Assembly (NCBI GenBank): GCA_965153455.1
Contig: OZ234495.1
Coordinates: 3,162,001 to 3,226,000, forward strand
From: Sphagnum compactum
Taxonomy: Eukaryota > Bryophyta > Sphagnopsida > Sphagnales
DNA length: 64,000 nt
Direction of reading: 5' to 3'
The translations under genes were made by a program, and so were the position numbers. This document shows, piece after piece, positions 13,593 to 25,769 of this stretch (its first letter is position 1; each line of letters starts with the position of its first letter). Below the pieces are notes generated by a model that saw only the letters and a list, made by a program, of their open reading frames with translations, was not told the DNA's origin and did no database searches.

Positions 13593-13890
13593 GAGCATCT
13601 CCACCCCACACCTCCAAACACCGGTTTTCATTAAATCTTGCAGCAGGACAGCGTAAATCCTGTTGCGCTCCTGTATTGAAGTCGATTTTGCAGTGGTCAT
13701 TTTACCCCTTTGAATCTTTTTTCTACTATCGATTTGGACAATGATCATTACTCGTCCAGATGTAAAGATGTAAATGGTCTTCGACTGTTTAAATGGACTT
13801 TTTTGACGTTTGTGGGTGGGGACAGTGATCATTAAACACTATTCTATTTTAACATAAAGGAGTTGTTTACAGTTTGGGGTGGAGATGCTC
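13593..13890 (+). mobile_element. Tourist-like MITE (PIF/Harbinger type)
   Basis: Perfect 16-base terminal inverted repeats: gagcatctccacccca at 13593-13608 and its reverse complement at 13875-13890. They are flanked on both sides by tta (13590-13592 and 13891-13893). A TTA/TAA target duplication and a ~300-base length are what is known for PIF/Harbinger-derived MITEs. The element has no transposase. The short frames inside it are not genes. Confidence 0.9.
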
Positions 13891-14350
13891 TTAAATTTCA
13901 GCAAAGTAAAGGCCCTTTCTAATGCATAACACTGGCTGGGAAACTGCAAGTCATGATAAAAATTTCTCTCTCTTGATTATCATGAGCGAAAGTTCGCATT
14001 AAGAGAATGAGAAAACTATGTTTTCCTGTGTTTTCAAAATGGTTTTCTAAATTACAATGTTAAAGTATAATTGATGGTGAGTATTAATTCTAAATAGCTT
14101 TCCCCAGCAAAGTATGAGTCCCATGTGGGTTAGTTTTGGGATCCGATCATGTACAATTTCCTAGTCAATGTTCTGCGTCATGTCTAAGATAGCACAGCTC
14201 TCATGCAGTCTGTTTACAGGAGGCCAAATAGCTTCGAGAATGGGGGGATTATTTCTACAATATATGTCCCGGTAGAAACATTTATACAATTTATTGTATT
14301 TTGTTTCTACAATAGGTAATTGTTTTGGTATTTTAATAGGTTAGTTATAA

Positions 14351-14581
14351 TTAAAGCAACTGATTGTGCACATCTTCAACATCAATTTTAGAGTAAAATT
14401 CCAGTGGCAGGCCATTTGGTCCTGGCCACTTTTGGGGTGTGAATAACAAATTTATTACCTTTTGCAAGTTATAAGGTTGTGGAAGGTTTTTCAAGATTAG
14501 TAGTTCTTTTGATGTATCATCAATGTCCATTACCTGCACTCTTCTTGTAATCATTGAATGCATGAACTTTTTGTTCATCAA
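14351..14581 (-). mobile_element. LINE reverse-transcriptase relic
   Basis: The minus-strand frame contains a PGPNGLPLEFY motif. This corresponds to the conserved K-x-PGPDGLPxEFY region at the start of the non-LTR retrotransposon reverse transcriptase. The frame stops soon after, and no further RT motifs (such as YADD) are recognisable nearby. It is a fragment of an old LINE. Confidence 0.7.
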
Positions 14582-15137
14582 TTAGCATTTAATTTTATGC
14601 ATTGTAAGTGAAATTCATTGATCAATATCTCATTTCATGGATCAAATTTATTCATATCAACCTTTTCATTCAAAATGTATGAATTTCATCCATCATTCAT
14701 TTTTGTCCCTGAGGCATGAATTGCTCCATTATCTTTCACCCATAATGAATATGGAAAAAGTTGCCCAACAACTTACAAGGTTCCTTGCCTAATAGTGAGC
14801 TTGATGGAAGCTTGTATGATAACAATGTACAAAAACACAAGAAATTTTTTTGACATTTCCTTTAGGAAAAGTTTGTAATCGTCTCATGGAAAACAGTTGT
14901 ATCTCCACAAAAAAATGAAGAAATCTCAAAGTTGAAGGAATGGGTCCATTGTCCCATTGTCAAACAAATGGATTCATGTTTGCACATGACAGAAATTCAA
15001 GATTTTGTGGGTCATCCAACAAGGATCAAAAAAGAGATTCCAATGAAATAACTGCAAATGCAATCCATTAGGGTCTATGTAATCAATGCTAATCTAAGAT
15101 AGAACCTTCCAAAATAGGCTTTGCTCCCCTTGGGTCA

Positions 15138-15448
15138 CAGTGAACCAGCACCCGCCAGCACACCATGAAGGATGGATGGTAAGTGTCAGGAAACAGTTTT
15201 CTGTTGGGTTTCAGTTCCCTAGCTAACCATGGTGGTTAACTCAGTTGCTTTTGTTTCCTAACTATCTACTAACAACCCACAAAGCAGGTTGTTAGTAGGT
15301 AGGTAGTAAAAACAGCACTTATGTATAAACTATAAACCATCTCCTTATCTAAATAGTTACCTATTTTCAACTTATCTACTTATATATGAGACCTACTTTT
15401 TACAGAATTGGTTACCAAGGTGAAACCAAATATTAACTCAGTTGAGGT
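15138..15448 (+). mobile_element. 3'-truncated TIR element (family of 35943-36375)
   Basis: The left terminal repeat cagtgaaccagcaccc-gccagcacaccat is present at 15138-15165. It is followed by the ggaaacagttttctgt, ctagctaaccatggtggtt and taggtaggtagtaaaaaca interior. The copy ends near the ttaactcagttgaggt block without the right terminal repeat. Confidence 0.85.
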
Positions 15449-16679
15449 GAAAAAAATTAAGTTTCTTCAAACACAAAAACCACATCTTTCTATTGTTCAC
15501 ATTCTTTGTTCACATTCTCATTCAGGACGTTTATGTTTTCTTGTACAGTTGGGATATTACACTTTTTTTTAATAATTATAATTTCTGTAACAATTGCACT
15601 CATGTTGTATTTGTATTCATCATACTTCAATTCTTGCCCGGTATAAAACTTCTACATCAAGATTGACATTTGCAATGCTTATATTCTTGTTACAAATCTA
15701 AACGAATGGAAGTACATGATTCATTAATTGTTTTTTGATATAATAATGTGATATAAAAGGAGAGCTGTAGAAAGGGAAATAAGAATGCCCTAATGTGCAA
15801 CAAGTCACTATTGGTTTCGGTCATTGTGAACATGAGTAAGGAAGGTAGTTTACAAGGGGAGAGCACTTTGTCTACCAAAACAGAATTGTTTTGTTTGTTT
15901 TGATTTATGTTTTGCAAGTTTGGATGTCCAAGCTATGAATTCAAGTGCTAATTCAAGTGTTAGAATCCGTGTACTTTGTTTGTTGTATTGGCTAGTGTGC
16001 ATTATTGTGCTTATCTATTTTGTTTGTTTACTCTTCATGACAAATATGGTGTTGTGGATGATGACTAGCAATGAGAATTTTATTGAGGCAGGGGATGTGT
16101 TCAAAAGGATGGATTTAAAATGTTGGTTCTTCATCAAGTAGAAGAAGTTAAGTTTTTGACTAGATATTTTGGGGTTGAAGAGAGAAGCCTAAATATTCTC
16201 TGGACATGTTTAACATTTTGGAGTTTTGGAAATTGTTGTTTCTCTTGGATTGGTAGATAGGGCTTGTGATGGCTATTGGGAAGAATGCCCATAGCTAATG
16301 CCTTGGTTGAAGTTGTCCGTGGAATTTTCATAATTTTTGCTGCCTAAGGAAGTTTAGGGATTAAAAGATTGGGGCAAAATCATGAATCATAACAAAAGAT
16401 CGCAAATGTGATGAAAGACCTTAGGGGATTGTGGAACTTGTTTGAGGCACAACCATGAAATCATAGCAAGAGATGGTGAATGTGATGAAAAACCATGGCA
16501 TGTTTAAGAATTAGGAATTTGGGATTGTGAGGAAATGGGTTTAGGTTAAGGGGATTGAAACCTAACTTTTTGAGAATTTCAAGTGGGAAAATTGTTACTT
16601 CATGTCTATGGTGGAGAGTCTAGAATTTTAGGGATCAATGCAATGAAAGCATGCTACGATGTAGACAATTTTAAGGAAA

Positions 16680-17430
16680 ACTGAAATTACATATAGTATA
16701 AAAAGTAGTAATACATAAGATTTCACTCATTTTGAAAGTTTTTAAAGATCACATGTAGTCAATTGATATTCAAACATAAAATAAGTTATTAAACCCATCA
16801 ATATGCAATTGATTGGTAGTTGTATCACTATGTAAAAATACACCAATAATTTTATAAATAATTATTTAGAACCCATATTTTACAGCAGATTACTATTTTT
16901 AATTAATACTAAAAATTCATTCTTTTTATGTAAAATGGTAAAAACAACACTTAGCCTATCTACATCTTCATTGGAAGAACATTTTACAACTTAGAATATT
17001 TATCACAATTTTCATCGTTATTATAACATAATATACTAACAATTGTTTTTAAAACATCTTATATGAACTTCACAACTTAAAAAAAATTGAAAATTTTAGT
17101 GAAAAAGATTCTTTTTCATGGTTGTCCTTTTACATGTGCAAAATTTCACAGATAAAAACTATCATTAAATCTAGTCCTTTATAAAAAATTTTAACAATTA
17201 CAGCATTGTGATAAAGCTACTGCAAAGTGAAAATGTTCTCCAATTAATAATTAATTTGTTTATATTTGATCCAATTTCATGATACAATGATATATTGAGA
17301 TGTAAACCACCATTAATTGAAATTAATATTTCCCAAACATTCATCACGATATTTCAAAATTTCACAAATATCTAAAACTGTTAAACTACGATAATTTTTT
17401 GTTTACCCCATAATGTGCTTTCACCCAATA
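16680..17430 (-). repeat. Inverted copy of the 7440-8260 repeat
   Basis: See 7440-8260. This copy is in the opposite orientation. For example gatgtaaaccaccattaattgaa here is the complement of the block near 7590-7612. Confidence 0.7.
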
Positions 17431-18599
17431 ATTGCATACCAGTGATATCACAAGTGGCAATGATTTCTCTTATCAGAACTTCCGAGAAAAGACATCTTTG
17501 GGATGGTGCATGTGGGTGATCATAATTTGTTTCTTGGGACATATTGCAATGGGGTTAAATTGTACATGTAATTTTATGATGCTAAAGTAAGACTAAATAG
17601 TTCAAGAAGAGTTTAGAGTGATCTAATCCACCACATCCTATAAAATTGAAATGGTAATCCAATTTCGATTTAGAAATGTAAAATCCTATTTTTAGGATTG
17701 TAACGAGACATTTATTATCTATATGTAACAATTTGATTAGTGAAGTGTTTCCTTGAGCATGATTCCTAAAATCCATGTACAAATCAAAACAGGAAATAGG
17801 TATCCCTACTTTCCTCCTCCTATCCTTTGGCCACAATAATGTTATACACAAAGTAATCTTATATTTGGCCTTGTTTCACACCCAAAGGATGTTTATCTGC
17901 AAAGTCAGCAAAATTTTCTAAAACAAGATTTCAAATATTGAAGTTTTGTGTTTATTGCAAAAGATTTGAAAGATTCCATGAATAATTTATTAATACCCAT
18001 GAATGGGCAAAAATATAATTTAAAACTGAAGCTGAAACTTTGACAACACCAATTTTGATGGTCCCAACCATTTCAACCATTAAATGCATGTGTACTTTTT
18101 TTACCCATTTATTGATCTCAAACTACATTTTGGCCAAACTGACAGCTCTTCCCCCAAATCCCCCAACTTTACAAATAGCTCTAATATATTTCATATGTAC
18201 TTAAATGATTTCATAATTTTCTATATTCTCAACATCAACCATCAAAACATCAATCCTTGTAGTTTTAGTAAAGTAAACCAGATCAAACCAAACCATATTC
18301 ACAGCCATGAAGTAATAATCACTATCGAGTAACTTGTTCCCATTGAGTGGTCAAATGATCTGATGCATGTCACCTGTTATTGGCCAAGTAATCACCCAAA
18401 AGCTTAAAGCCACCAGATTTTCAAAACATTGTTAGGGAACATCATGTAGGTGAAAAAACAAACGGACTATAACAAATCAACATGTGACACAGGCAATGTT
18501 GTGAATGACAACAAAATCCACCAACTTCCTTACATAGTGAATTTGATAATTTGGGTGATTTCATGGTCAACAAGCAACCCATCCCACAACAGCTTCACC

Positions 18600-18760
18600 T
18601 CCTTACAACCAGCAATAGTTAAAATAGGAAATGTTCCATGAAGTCCCGAAAAAGGGACCTTGTAACAACTGTTGAACATCCCTCAAGATGTAGGACCACA
18701 TTTAAAACTCCTCATTCCATAGTCTCTCCCTTAAGAAAGGGCAAATAAAAACACCTATGG
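18600..18760 (-). repeat. Second copy of the 12890-13065 repeat
   Basis: Diverged copy in the same orientation, with stop codons in the frame that is open in the first copy. Confidence 0.55.
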
Positions 18761-19195
18761 ATCTATAGGAATGCCAGCAATTACCCTACATAAGATCCTC
18801 CAGCAAATTTCCAACTGAAGAGGAGGTTGCAACAGAAAACACCTCCCAAAGAACCATATTTTCATTTGTGTTCAGAGTTTACTCTTGTACTCAAACATTA
18901 ACTCCACAATAAGATTGAAGGCAATGGCCTGTCTTCAGTAGAAATATTCCCAACAACTGAGCAACCCCTCTCACTCTAGCCCCATTGACTGTATCAACCT
19001 TCAACAGAATTATAGCCCAAGTGCAAATCAGTAACATTTCACAATGTGTCCGTGTAATAACCTTTGCATTCAACCCCCTCTAACTCAATTTCCAAAATCC
19101 CATATGTAACAATCTGAAACGCACAAAATCGGATTGCTCCTAGTCCATGAATAAAATTCCTGGCTGGAAATGAGCTGAGCCAATCTGTTTCTTAT

Positions 19196-22100
19196 CTAAA
19201 CTCCACCAAGTTTTGGCCTCCAGTTTTCGCCAGCATAGACTGCTTTGTCTCCAAGTTCCTCTTCAATCCTCAAAAGCTGCCAATGATGCAAGAACTTGGT
19301 GTTAACTGCCAAATTCTTCCATGAATAAACTGCTTGGACTGAAGAATTTTGGATCAACCCTCTATCCAATAGTAACTAATCACTCTGATTCATAATCTGT
19401 TGAAAGAGAGGAAGGGAGGATCTCCTGACCTGATTGTACTTGGCAAGCCGCTCACTTCGACAGGGTGCCCCTGTCTTAATCTGGCCAGTGGCAAGACCTA
19501 CTGACAAATCAGCAATAAAGGAATCCTCAGTCTCTCCACTCCGATGGGATGCCATCACACCCCAGTTGGCTTGCTTAGCCATGTTGACAGCTTCAATGGA
19601 CTCTGTCACTGTCCCTATCTGATTGACCTGTAACCCCAAACATCCCCACACTGCTTCGCATCAACACGCCTTTTACAGAAGGAAATGACTTCCTGTTATC
19701 AAGCTGAACAGTAACCATACAGATACATATAGATATGAACATACATCTTGAAATACACAGGCTTTATTTCACCAAATGTACCTTAAGAAGTAAAGCATTA
19801 CAGGTCTTCTCTTCAATGGCCTTGGCAACACGCTTTGGATTGGTCACAAGAAGATCATCACCCACAACCTGTTTATGTGAAAGCCTGAGGCAGTAAGTAT
19901 ATCTGTGGGAAATGGCAGGCCCTCTAATATTACAACAATCAGATTCAGGTAAGTGAATGTCCAGGAGATGAAGACTTGGTCCGGACTCTACCTGACAAAT
20001 GTTGAGTTCAGTCAGTTTCTTGGTGTGGTCCCAGTCATCTTGCTCAAATGGGTCTTCAATTGAGATTATAGGATACTCTGCATGACAGACACCACCTTCC
20101 AAGTATAAAAATGGAGATGTATTTGCTCTGAAATGTCACACTGGCACCACAGTGCATCAAAGGAGTGATAATTATATGCTAAGGTAGCAATACCTTGACA
20201 AAAGGACTTGTATAGTTCTATCATCTGTTCCCCACTCTTGATCTCTGCACCTGAGTTGTTAGGTGTCTTGAAATCCAGATCATATCTCTTGTCCGCTGTA
20301 GACATGAATCCCACCAGTCAGCATTAGACATTTCTTATCTGTCTTTTATTAAAAACATGAGGCTGATTGATCATCAACATGGGTGTTTTGAGGGAATGGT
20401 GATGAGAGGGGCAGGGAAAGCCCACTAAGTCTGAACAACAGATTTCAGGATAATGCTTACCAGTGTAGAATTCACTAGCAGCTACATCCATTCCAATTTT
20501 GATCTTGCCTGTGTAGCCAGCCTTCTCTATTGCTTCTTTAACAAGATCCAACCCCTCCTTATTACTGCATCGATTGAGAGCAGAAAACAACATCAGTGTC
20601 TGCTGTACAAAAAGTTAGAGTCAGTATTCAAAAAATGAGTTGAAAGGACAGCATACAAGGCTGGGAGACACCTCTTGCCTGGAGATGTTAGGCGCAAAAC
20701 CACCTTCATCCCCTACATTGCATGCATCAATGCCATACTTCCCCTTGATCACTGTCTGCAAACTCCACAGAACAAGCTTAAGCTCCCAAGCCAATCAGAC
20801 CAAACATAGCCACATGAACAGGAGACTGCTCAGTCATGATCATAGTCAGCAGCCTTGTGTGAAGATCACTCCCATATCAGTGAATCGTGCATGAAAAAAA
20901 TTAATGTCACACCTTTATGAGAGACACAGGAAATCCAATCTAAGATTACATGCTAATCATCCTACTAGCACTTGTCAGAGATTCATGGATTCTCAGTCTC
21001 ACAAGGAAGAGGAGGGCACCTTTAAGTTGTGATAGACCTCAGCACCCATTCGCAAAGCTTCAGAAAATGTAGCTGCACCTGTGGGTAAAATCATGAATTC
21101 CTGCAAGCTCCATATCCTGAGTTCAGAAAAAGTGGCTTTCAACAGATCCATACTGCTCAAGACAGTAATTTACTATACCATCATAAAAGGAGATGGAGAG
21201 AGGCACGTCACAGGATAGTTGCTAATTTACAGATACAGTTAGAACGTAAGAACTATCAGAGAAAGCCAGAGGAGTAAATGACCTGCATGGCAAGCTTGTT
21301 CCCAGCATGACTCCCACCATTGATGATGTTGAATGCAGGCACTGGAAGCACTAGCTTTGTATTTCCTGATAAATCTGCAATGTGTTGATAAAGTGGCACC
21401 TGCCAGCCATCGAGAACAAGTGCAGGCAAGATACGGTTCCTCATCCTATGATAACCTCAAAACAAACAAGCAAATTACAGAACCAGAAGAATATAACCAA
21501 GCCGAAGTATGGAAAGCTAATGTATTCAAAGAACCCTCAAACAATCTTCATGTAAAATCAAAACAAGGGAATTAAGCCAGCAACCAAGAGGACTTAGCAT
21601 TCACAAAGCCAAAACACACAAAGATTCAAATGACAAGCTATTTCCTGAAAGCAGCCTAGTGTGAATGACCAATTCGACCAGTTCTGTTGCCTGACCCAAG
21701 CAGAAGATCTAGAAGGGTAAAAACTTCCATACCCCTTTCTCAGCTGCTCCTGCTTTGCAGACTGCCATTGACACTGCCAGAATGGCATTTGCACCAAGAT
21801 TCCCCTGTCCAATCCAGTGACATTGATTCATAAGACAGCTGCTTTTACAGGATGTGGAAATGAATTGCATGCCCCAGCAATGCACCATATGTTAAGCCAC
21901 AAATTCTGCGTTGCTAACAGAAGAGAAAAAGACCCCCCATTTGTTCTTGTTTGTTTAATTCTCCCCCTGTACACACCTTGTTCTCAGTCCTGTCCAGCTC
22001 CTTCATAATGTTGTCAATATTAGCTTGCTGTGTCGGGTCCAATCCCAGCAGGGCAGGTGCAATCTTTTCATTTACATTAGCAACTGCCTTCAATACACCT

Positions 22101-23132
22101 TTTCCAAGGTAGACCGCTTTGTCATTGTCTCTCAGCTCCACAGCCTCATGGCTGCCGTGAAAACAAAAACATACACATGATTATGGACTATCAGACTCAA
22201 ACATGGCAAAGAGAGGATTTTTCACTGTGCAAGCAAGCAAGCAAGGTCCTCCTCACTGTACCACTTCTAAACAGTTTGGATTCATAGAAAGGGAGGAAGC
22301 CCTACATTCCTGTGGAAGCACCACTTGGCACAGCTGCACGATACATGCCCTTGGAGGTGTGCAGATCAACCTCAACTGTAGGATTCCCTCTACTGTCCAC
22401 AATCTGGCGCCCTTTCACTTTTGTAATCACGCCTGGTACTGCCTTCTTCAGCTGATCAGCCTGGATCCATGCAACAACAGACCACAATTCAGTTGGTAAA
22501 CCCGAAACCCTAACCTCCAACCATGGAGCAATCAGACCCTGGAAACCAAAAACTGCTTAGAAACGGAGAGGCTCCACCAAAAACAGGGGTGGTCTTTTGG
22601 TCGATTCCCTTCTTGCTAGTAGCAGGACTTCCGTCAAGTTTCGATTCTACCCTGACATCCGTTTTGCGTTGGACAATGAGAACAACAACAACCTTCCAAT
22701 CAAAACTCCTCTGCTTTAAAGCCACAGTTCGTGTCTCTCTTAGCCACTCTTTTGTCTTTAAAGAAACAACAGTAAGTCTTTTCTATCTGATCTGCCCCGC
22801 AATACTCCCGGATCTTTCTCCCTTGCTTTCTGCCGGCATGCTTCTACTCAGCTTCTCAATGTCTAGAAGAAAGAATTGAAAAGAGAAAGAAGATCGCAAA
22901 TACTCGCCAAGGCAAATGTAATAAGCACTAAGCTCGCATCAAACCGAACTACTGGGTGCCACGAACTTCCACTGAAACCCTTAAAGAACTGGACAAAGCA
23001 ACAAGAGGGGGAAAACAAGGCATGTACAATGAAGATAACAGGATCGGTGCTCTTCGCGCGGACGGCAGCATTCACGGCATCCTCGATCCGCATTGACAAC
23101 CTGTGCTTCTCCAAATACTCCTGGACCGACAT
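19196..23132 (-). CDS. ENO3: Enolase, plant cytosolic ENOC/ENO3 class
   Basis: Converts 2-phosphoglycerate to phosphoenolpyruvate in glycolysis. Thirteen exons join in consistent phase: 23132-23028, 22460-22306, 22151-21977, 21804-21733, 21399-21283, 21100-21020, 20755-20679, 20564-20461, 20295-20194, 20077-19992, 19868-19782, 19627-19430, 19276-19196. The total is 1440 bases, or 479 residues plus stop. The start gives [10 protein letters not shown] and the ~45-residue N-terminal extension that separates plant ENO3 (about 475 residues) from ENO1/2. The SGAST loop is intact. So are the residues matching known catalytic and Mg-binding positions: E209 (MQEFM), E252 (GDEGGF), D287 (GMDVAAS), E337 (SIEDPF), the GDD at 361-363, K387 (LLLKVNQ), H415 (SHRSGETED) and K438 (IKTGAPC). 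The protein ends RPKLGGV. Intron 7 is GC-AG. It should be a working enolase. Confidence 0.95.
20565..20678 (-). other. GC-AG intron in the enolase gene
   Basis: The donor reads CCAG|GCAAGA instead of GT, and the acceptor reads TGCAG. Only this boundary restores the family sequence [11 protein letters not shown] in frame, joining a 2-base remainder to a 1-base start. GC-AG introns with an otherwise strong AG|GCAAG donor are a known minor class of U2-type introns. Confidence 0.85.
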
Positions 23133-23830
23133 CTTCTTGTCCTTCTTTTTTTGCTTTTCTCCCTCTCTCTACTGCTACCACTCGAAACGAAATCAACCCC
23201 AGTCTCTGCAAATATCTACAGCCAGATCCTGAAGAAGAACTAGCATAAGAACCTCATTCCCTCCTCTTCTCTCAATTCACTTCTTTCCACTAAAAACCTC
23301 AAAACTAAAACTAAACACGCATCGCCTGCTCCGTCGTATCTTTCACTCTTCTCTGACCCAAAACTCCAAAAAAGATAGGAGCATCTCAAATCTAATCTCC
23401 ACTCTCTCCTCGGAGGCCTCCGTGCGAGAGAATTCAGATCTGAAATATTGTCGTCGTATGTGTAGCTGGACGGACTGATCCAATGCAAGCAGCCCTAGCC
23501 GGCGATGTTCTGCGTTTTCTTCAGTTTCTTCGTTCTCGGCAACCGTCGAACCACCTTGCACACAGCGCCAATTTTCGTATTCATCCCCTAACCAATAACC
23601 GGACCCTCGCTGATTACAGTGCTTGGTGCTGCTGCTGCTGCTGATCCCGCTTTCCGTGCACAAGAGGAGAATGCAAAGGGAGATTCTTCTTCCACAATGT
23701 CTACCGCGTTCATAAGAGATATTTTGCAAAAACCCTAGAAACCAATGACCCCAAAGCCGTGGATCGTGGGCTAAGCATCCAGAATCTTGAAGACTTCGGC
23801 ATTCGCATCTTTCGTGCTGTCTGATCGCGA
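23133..23830 (-). promoter_or_regulatory. Enolase leader and promoter region
   Basis: The ~700 bases upstream of the enolase start are richer in GC and pyrimidine tracts than the intergenic DNA. A telo-box-like aaaccctag (23730-23738, read on +) sits about 600 bases upstream of the ATG. Telo-boxes (AAACCCTA) are known in promoters of plant housekeeping and translation genes. A further cgaaaccctaacc lies inside intron 1 near 22502. The 3' part of this region (23731-23799) is a block shared with the kinase upstream region. Several minus-strand open frames at 23240-23729 look like chance frames in a leader. The transcription start is not determined. Confidence 0.4.
23731..23799 (+). repeat. Upstream block shared with 32948-33018
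   Basis: Aligns with 32948-33018 over about 70 bases. Shared words in order are aaccct.gaa.cc, a cccc run, gtggatcgt, gcatc, and an exact 16-base agaatcttgaagactt. Both copies lie 600-750 bases upstream of a minus-strand gene start and point the same way relative to it. Confidence 0.6.
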
Positions 23831-25436
23831 AAACAGTTGTTTTCTGGATGGCAATCTCTGTGCACCGTCGTAGTCTCGAAGTTTTGCTAATATCTCTTAT
23901 GAATCGAACGAATACCTCTTATTCGTTACTAGATGAATTTTGTTTCGATTTTTCTTCATTTCATGCTCCTCCTCCTTCATGGTTTCTTTGCTCATCTCCT
24001 TCTCTATTATTAAGTTGTCGGAGGTCTGGGTCCATTTGTTAATGCACGATATTGACTTCCACCCAGTACCCCGAGATGATAACCTGTGAGTGGGCTTGTT
24101 CTAGGAGCTGCTAACTGCCATACATGTTGCTTGTTTTATATCCATGATTGTCACTATTATTCAAACTGCTCCTCGGTGTTTTCTCTGCTTCAAAGGTTTG
24201 GGTTTTTCCTTTCTCTCTTTCTCATCTGATATATTATCAGATCTAAAATCTCTATGTCTGCATTGTTGGGTCATTGCTCGATTCTATTGAGATTAGCTTA
24301 AATCATAGACAGAGAAGTTGTCAATGTGGTGTGAATATTTCATGTTCACCATCTTCATCATAGAACTATCCTGCAATTTTGAGCTTGTGCTTTTGCTGAA
24401 TGTTTGCTGTGCTGTGCTTGTAATTCTCTAAGGGGTTCCAAGTTGCATTCTCAAAATATGTGTGAGCAAACTGAGCACATATGGAGGAAAATGGGGCACA
24501 TTGGTGATTGCATATAAAAAATGGCATTTTGTGCACGAAAGGCTGAAATGCCTTTGCAGCTTATAATCTAACAATTGAATGAAAAACAACAATCTCAAAG
24601 AAATTCGTCCAAGCACTGTCTCAACTAAATACATGTCAATGTAGAAACATTCAAGCTCAAGGAAATTGGCAACACAATACCTGCTCTGGCAAAAAATCCT
24701 TGTAAATCATGCTGAACTAGGAAATTTTCTAAATGCTGCACACATGGGCATAGGGTCTATGCCCATCAGGCTACAAAATGCACACGGTTTCAAGTTATAT
24801 CATGTTCAGTGAATGCTACAAAATCAAAGAATATACAACAAATACACAATACAATACACTGAGATAAGAAATTTTCAAACAATCTGCTCAAAGATCCAAC
24901 ACAACCAAGTTGTCAATCTAACTCACAAGAATGACACATCCTTTCTTTACAGGTTGGACCATCATATATAAAGTGAGTTTCATGACATACATCACTTTCT
25001 TCCATCATATATAAAGAAGTTTCATGACATACATCAACACCCTAAACCTTAAACCCTAGAACTTCATGTCGCAGATGACATATAAAAAAGTTTCATGATC
25101 ATACATGATTTTTAACCTCTTGAAATCTGACTGCCACAATTTGAGAACTGCAACAGAAACAAGGCATGTCCTTTACCTGCAGCTTCCACAGAACCACAAT
25201 TCAGTGATCTCTGTTGACCATCACGCAATGCAACTGCAGTAGCACCAGTTAAAAATGGACTAGAAGATGAGCGGCAGATGTAAAGCAGTGACAGTCTTTC
25301 ACTTCTCTCATCCTCTGATGTGTCTGTTTGTAAGTACTTCCAGCTGCCATGAACATGAATGGTCAAGTTCACAACATTCACCAGACCTCAAATTGAATGC
25401 AACATCAAATTGGTGTATGGGTGTGTAGAAGAAAAG
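23831..25436. other. No supported gene
   Basis: Flank of the enolase promoter followed by AT-rich DNA with catatataaag-type short repeats near 24960-25100 (two tttcatgacatacatca copies). A minus-strand open frame at 25112-25381 lies just downstream of the WDR53-like exons and may be decayed sequence of the same gene, but I could not align it. Confidence 0.45.
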
Positions 25437-25768
25437 AGACAAGTTTTGTCATCTGCTGCTGCAAGAAAAGTACCCTTGCGATTCACAACCACCTACATTG
25501 TGTCACATGGGTTTTGACATTTGAGCAAACCCTCCAACATGATGAAAATTGTCAAAATGAAAATTGTTGCCTGCATCCAAGCATCCTAATCTTGCTTTGC
25601 AGGATTGCAAAAAGGAACACATCTGCAATTCTTGACATGAAATAAAACCTTTTCTCAATGCTTTCACACATGGCATGATGTCAATGTGCAAAAGAGAGTG
25701 GGTACCTGATTTATCTCCTCACTGTTGAAACTGAGGTCTGGAGTAGACTGGTAGGGGTTCATCCACAA
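25437..25768 (-). pseudogene. WDR53-like WD-repeat gene relic (two exons)
   Basis: Exon 25768-25706 encodes 21 residues ending SFNSEEINQ at a GT donor. The next segment starts at an AG acceptor (25492) and encodes VVVNRKGTFLAAADD, down to 25448. Together they match the plant WDR53 family stretch in which an EEINQ is followed by a hydrophobic-N-x-K-x-x-x-AAADD beta-strand pair. The phase across the intron is correct. After AAADD the frame departs from the family: the expected S-G-D-V-K strand is missing. No earlier or later exons are recognisable between 23.8 and 28.5 kb. I therefore read this as a fragment of a decayed gene copy. A live gene with unusual small exons cannot be excluded. Confidence 0.5.
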
Positions 25769-25769
25769 C

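Larger units (their letters stand above)
15450..19190. other. No supported gene; repeats and AT-rich filler
   Basis: Apart from the inverted dispersed repeat at 16680-17430 and the repeat at 18600-18760 I see no exon chain. Isolated frames at 15690-16331 and 17582-17851 lack family motifs. The stretch just below 19190 is the 3' flank of the enolase gene. Confidence 0.5.

Noticed and set aside
23343-23729. 128-codon minus-strand open frame upstream of enolase
   Set aside because: Serine/arginine/glutamate mixture with no domain, competing with another open frame at the same place; better explained as enolase leader or promoter.
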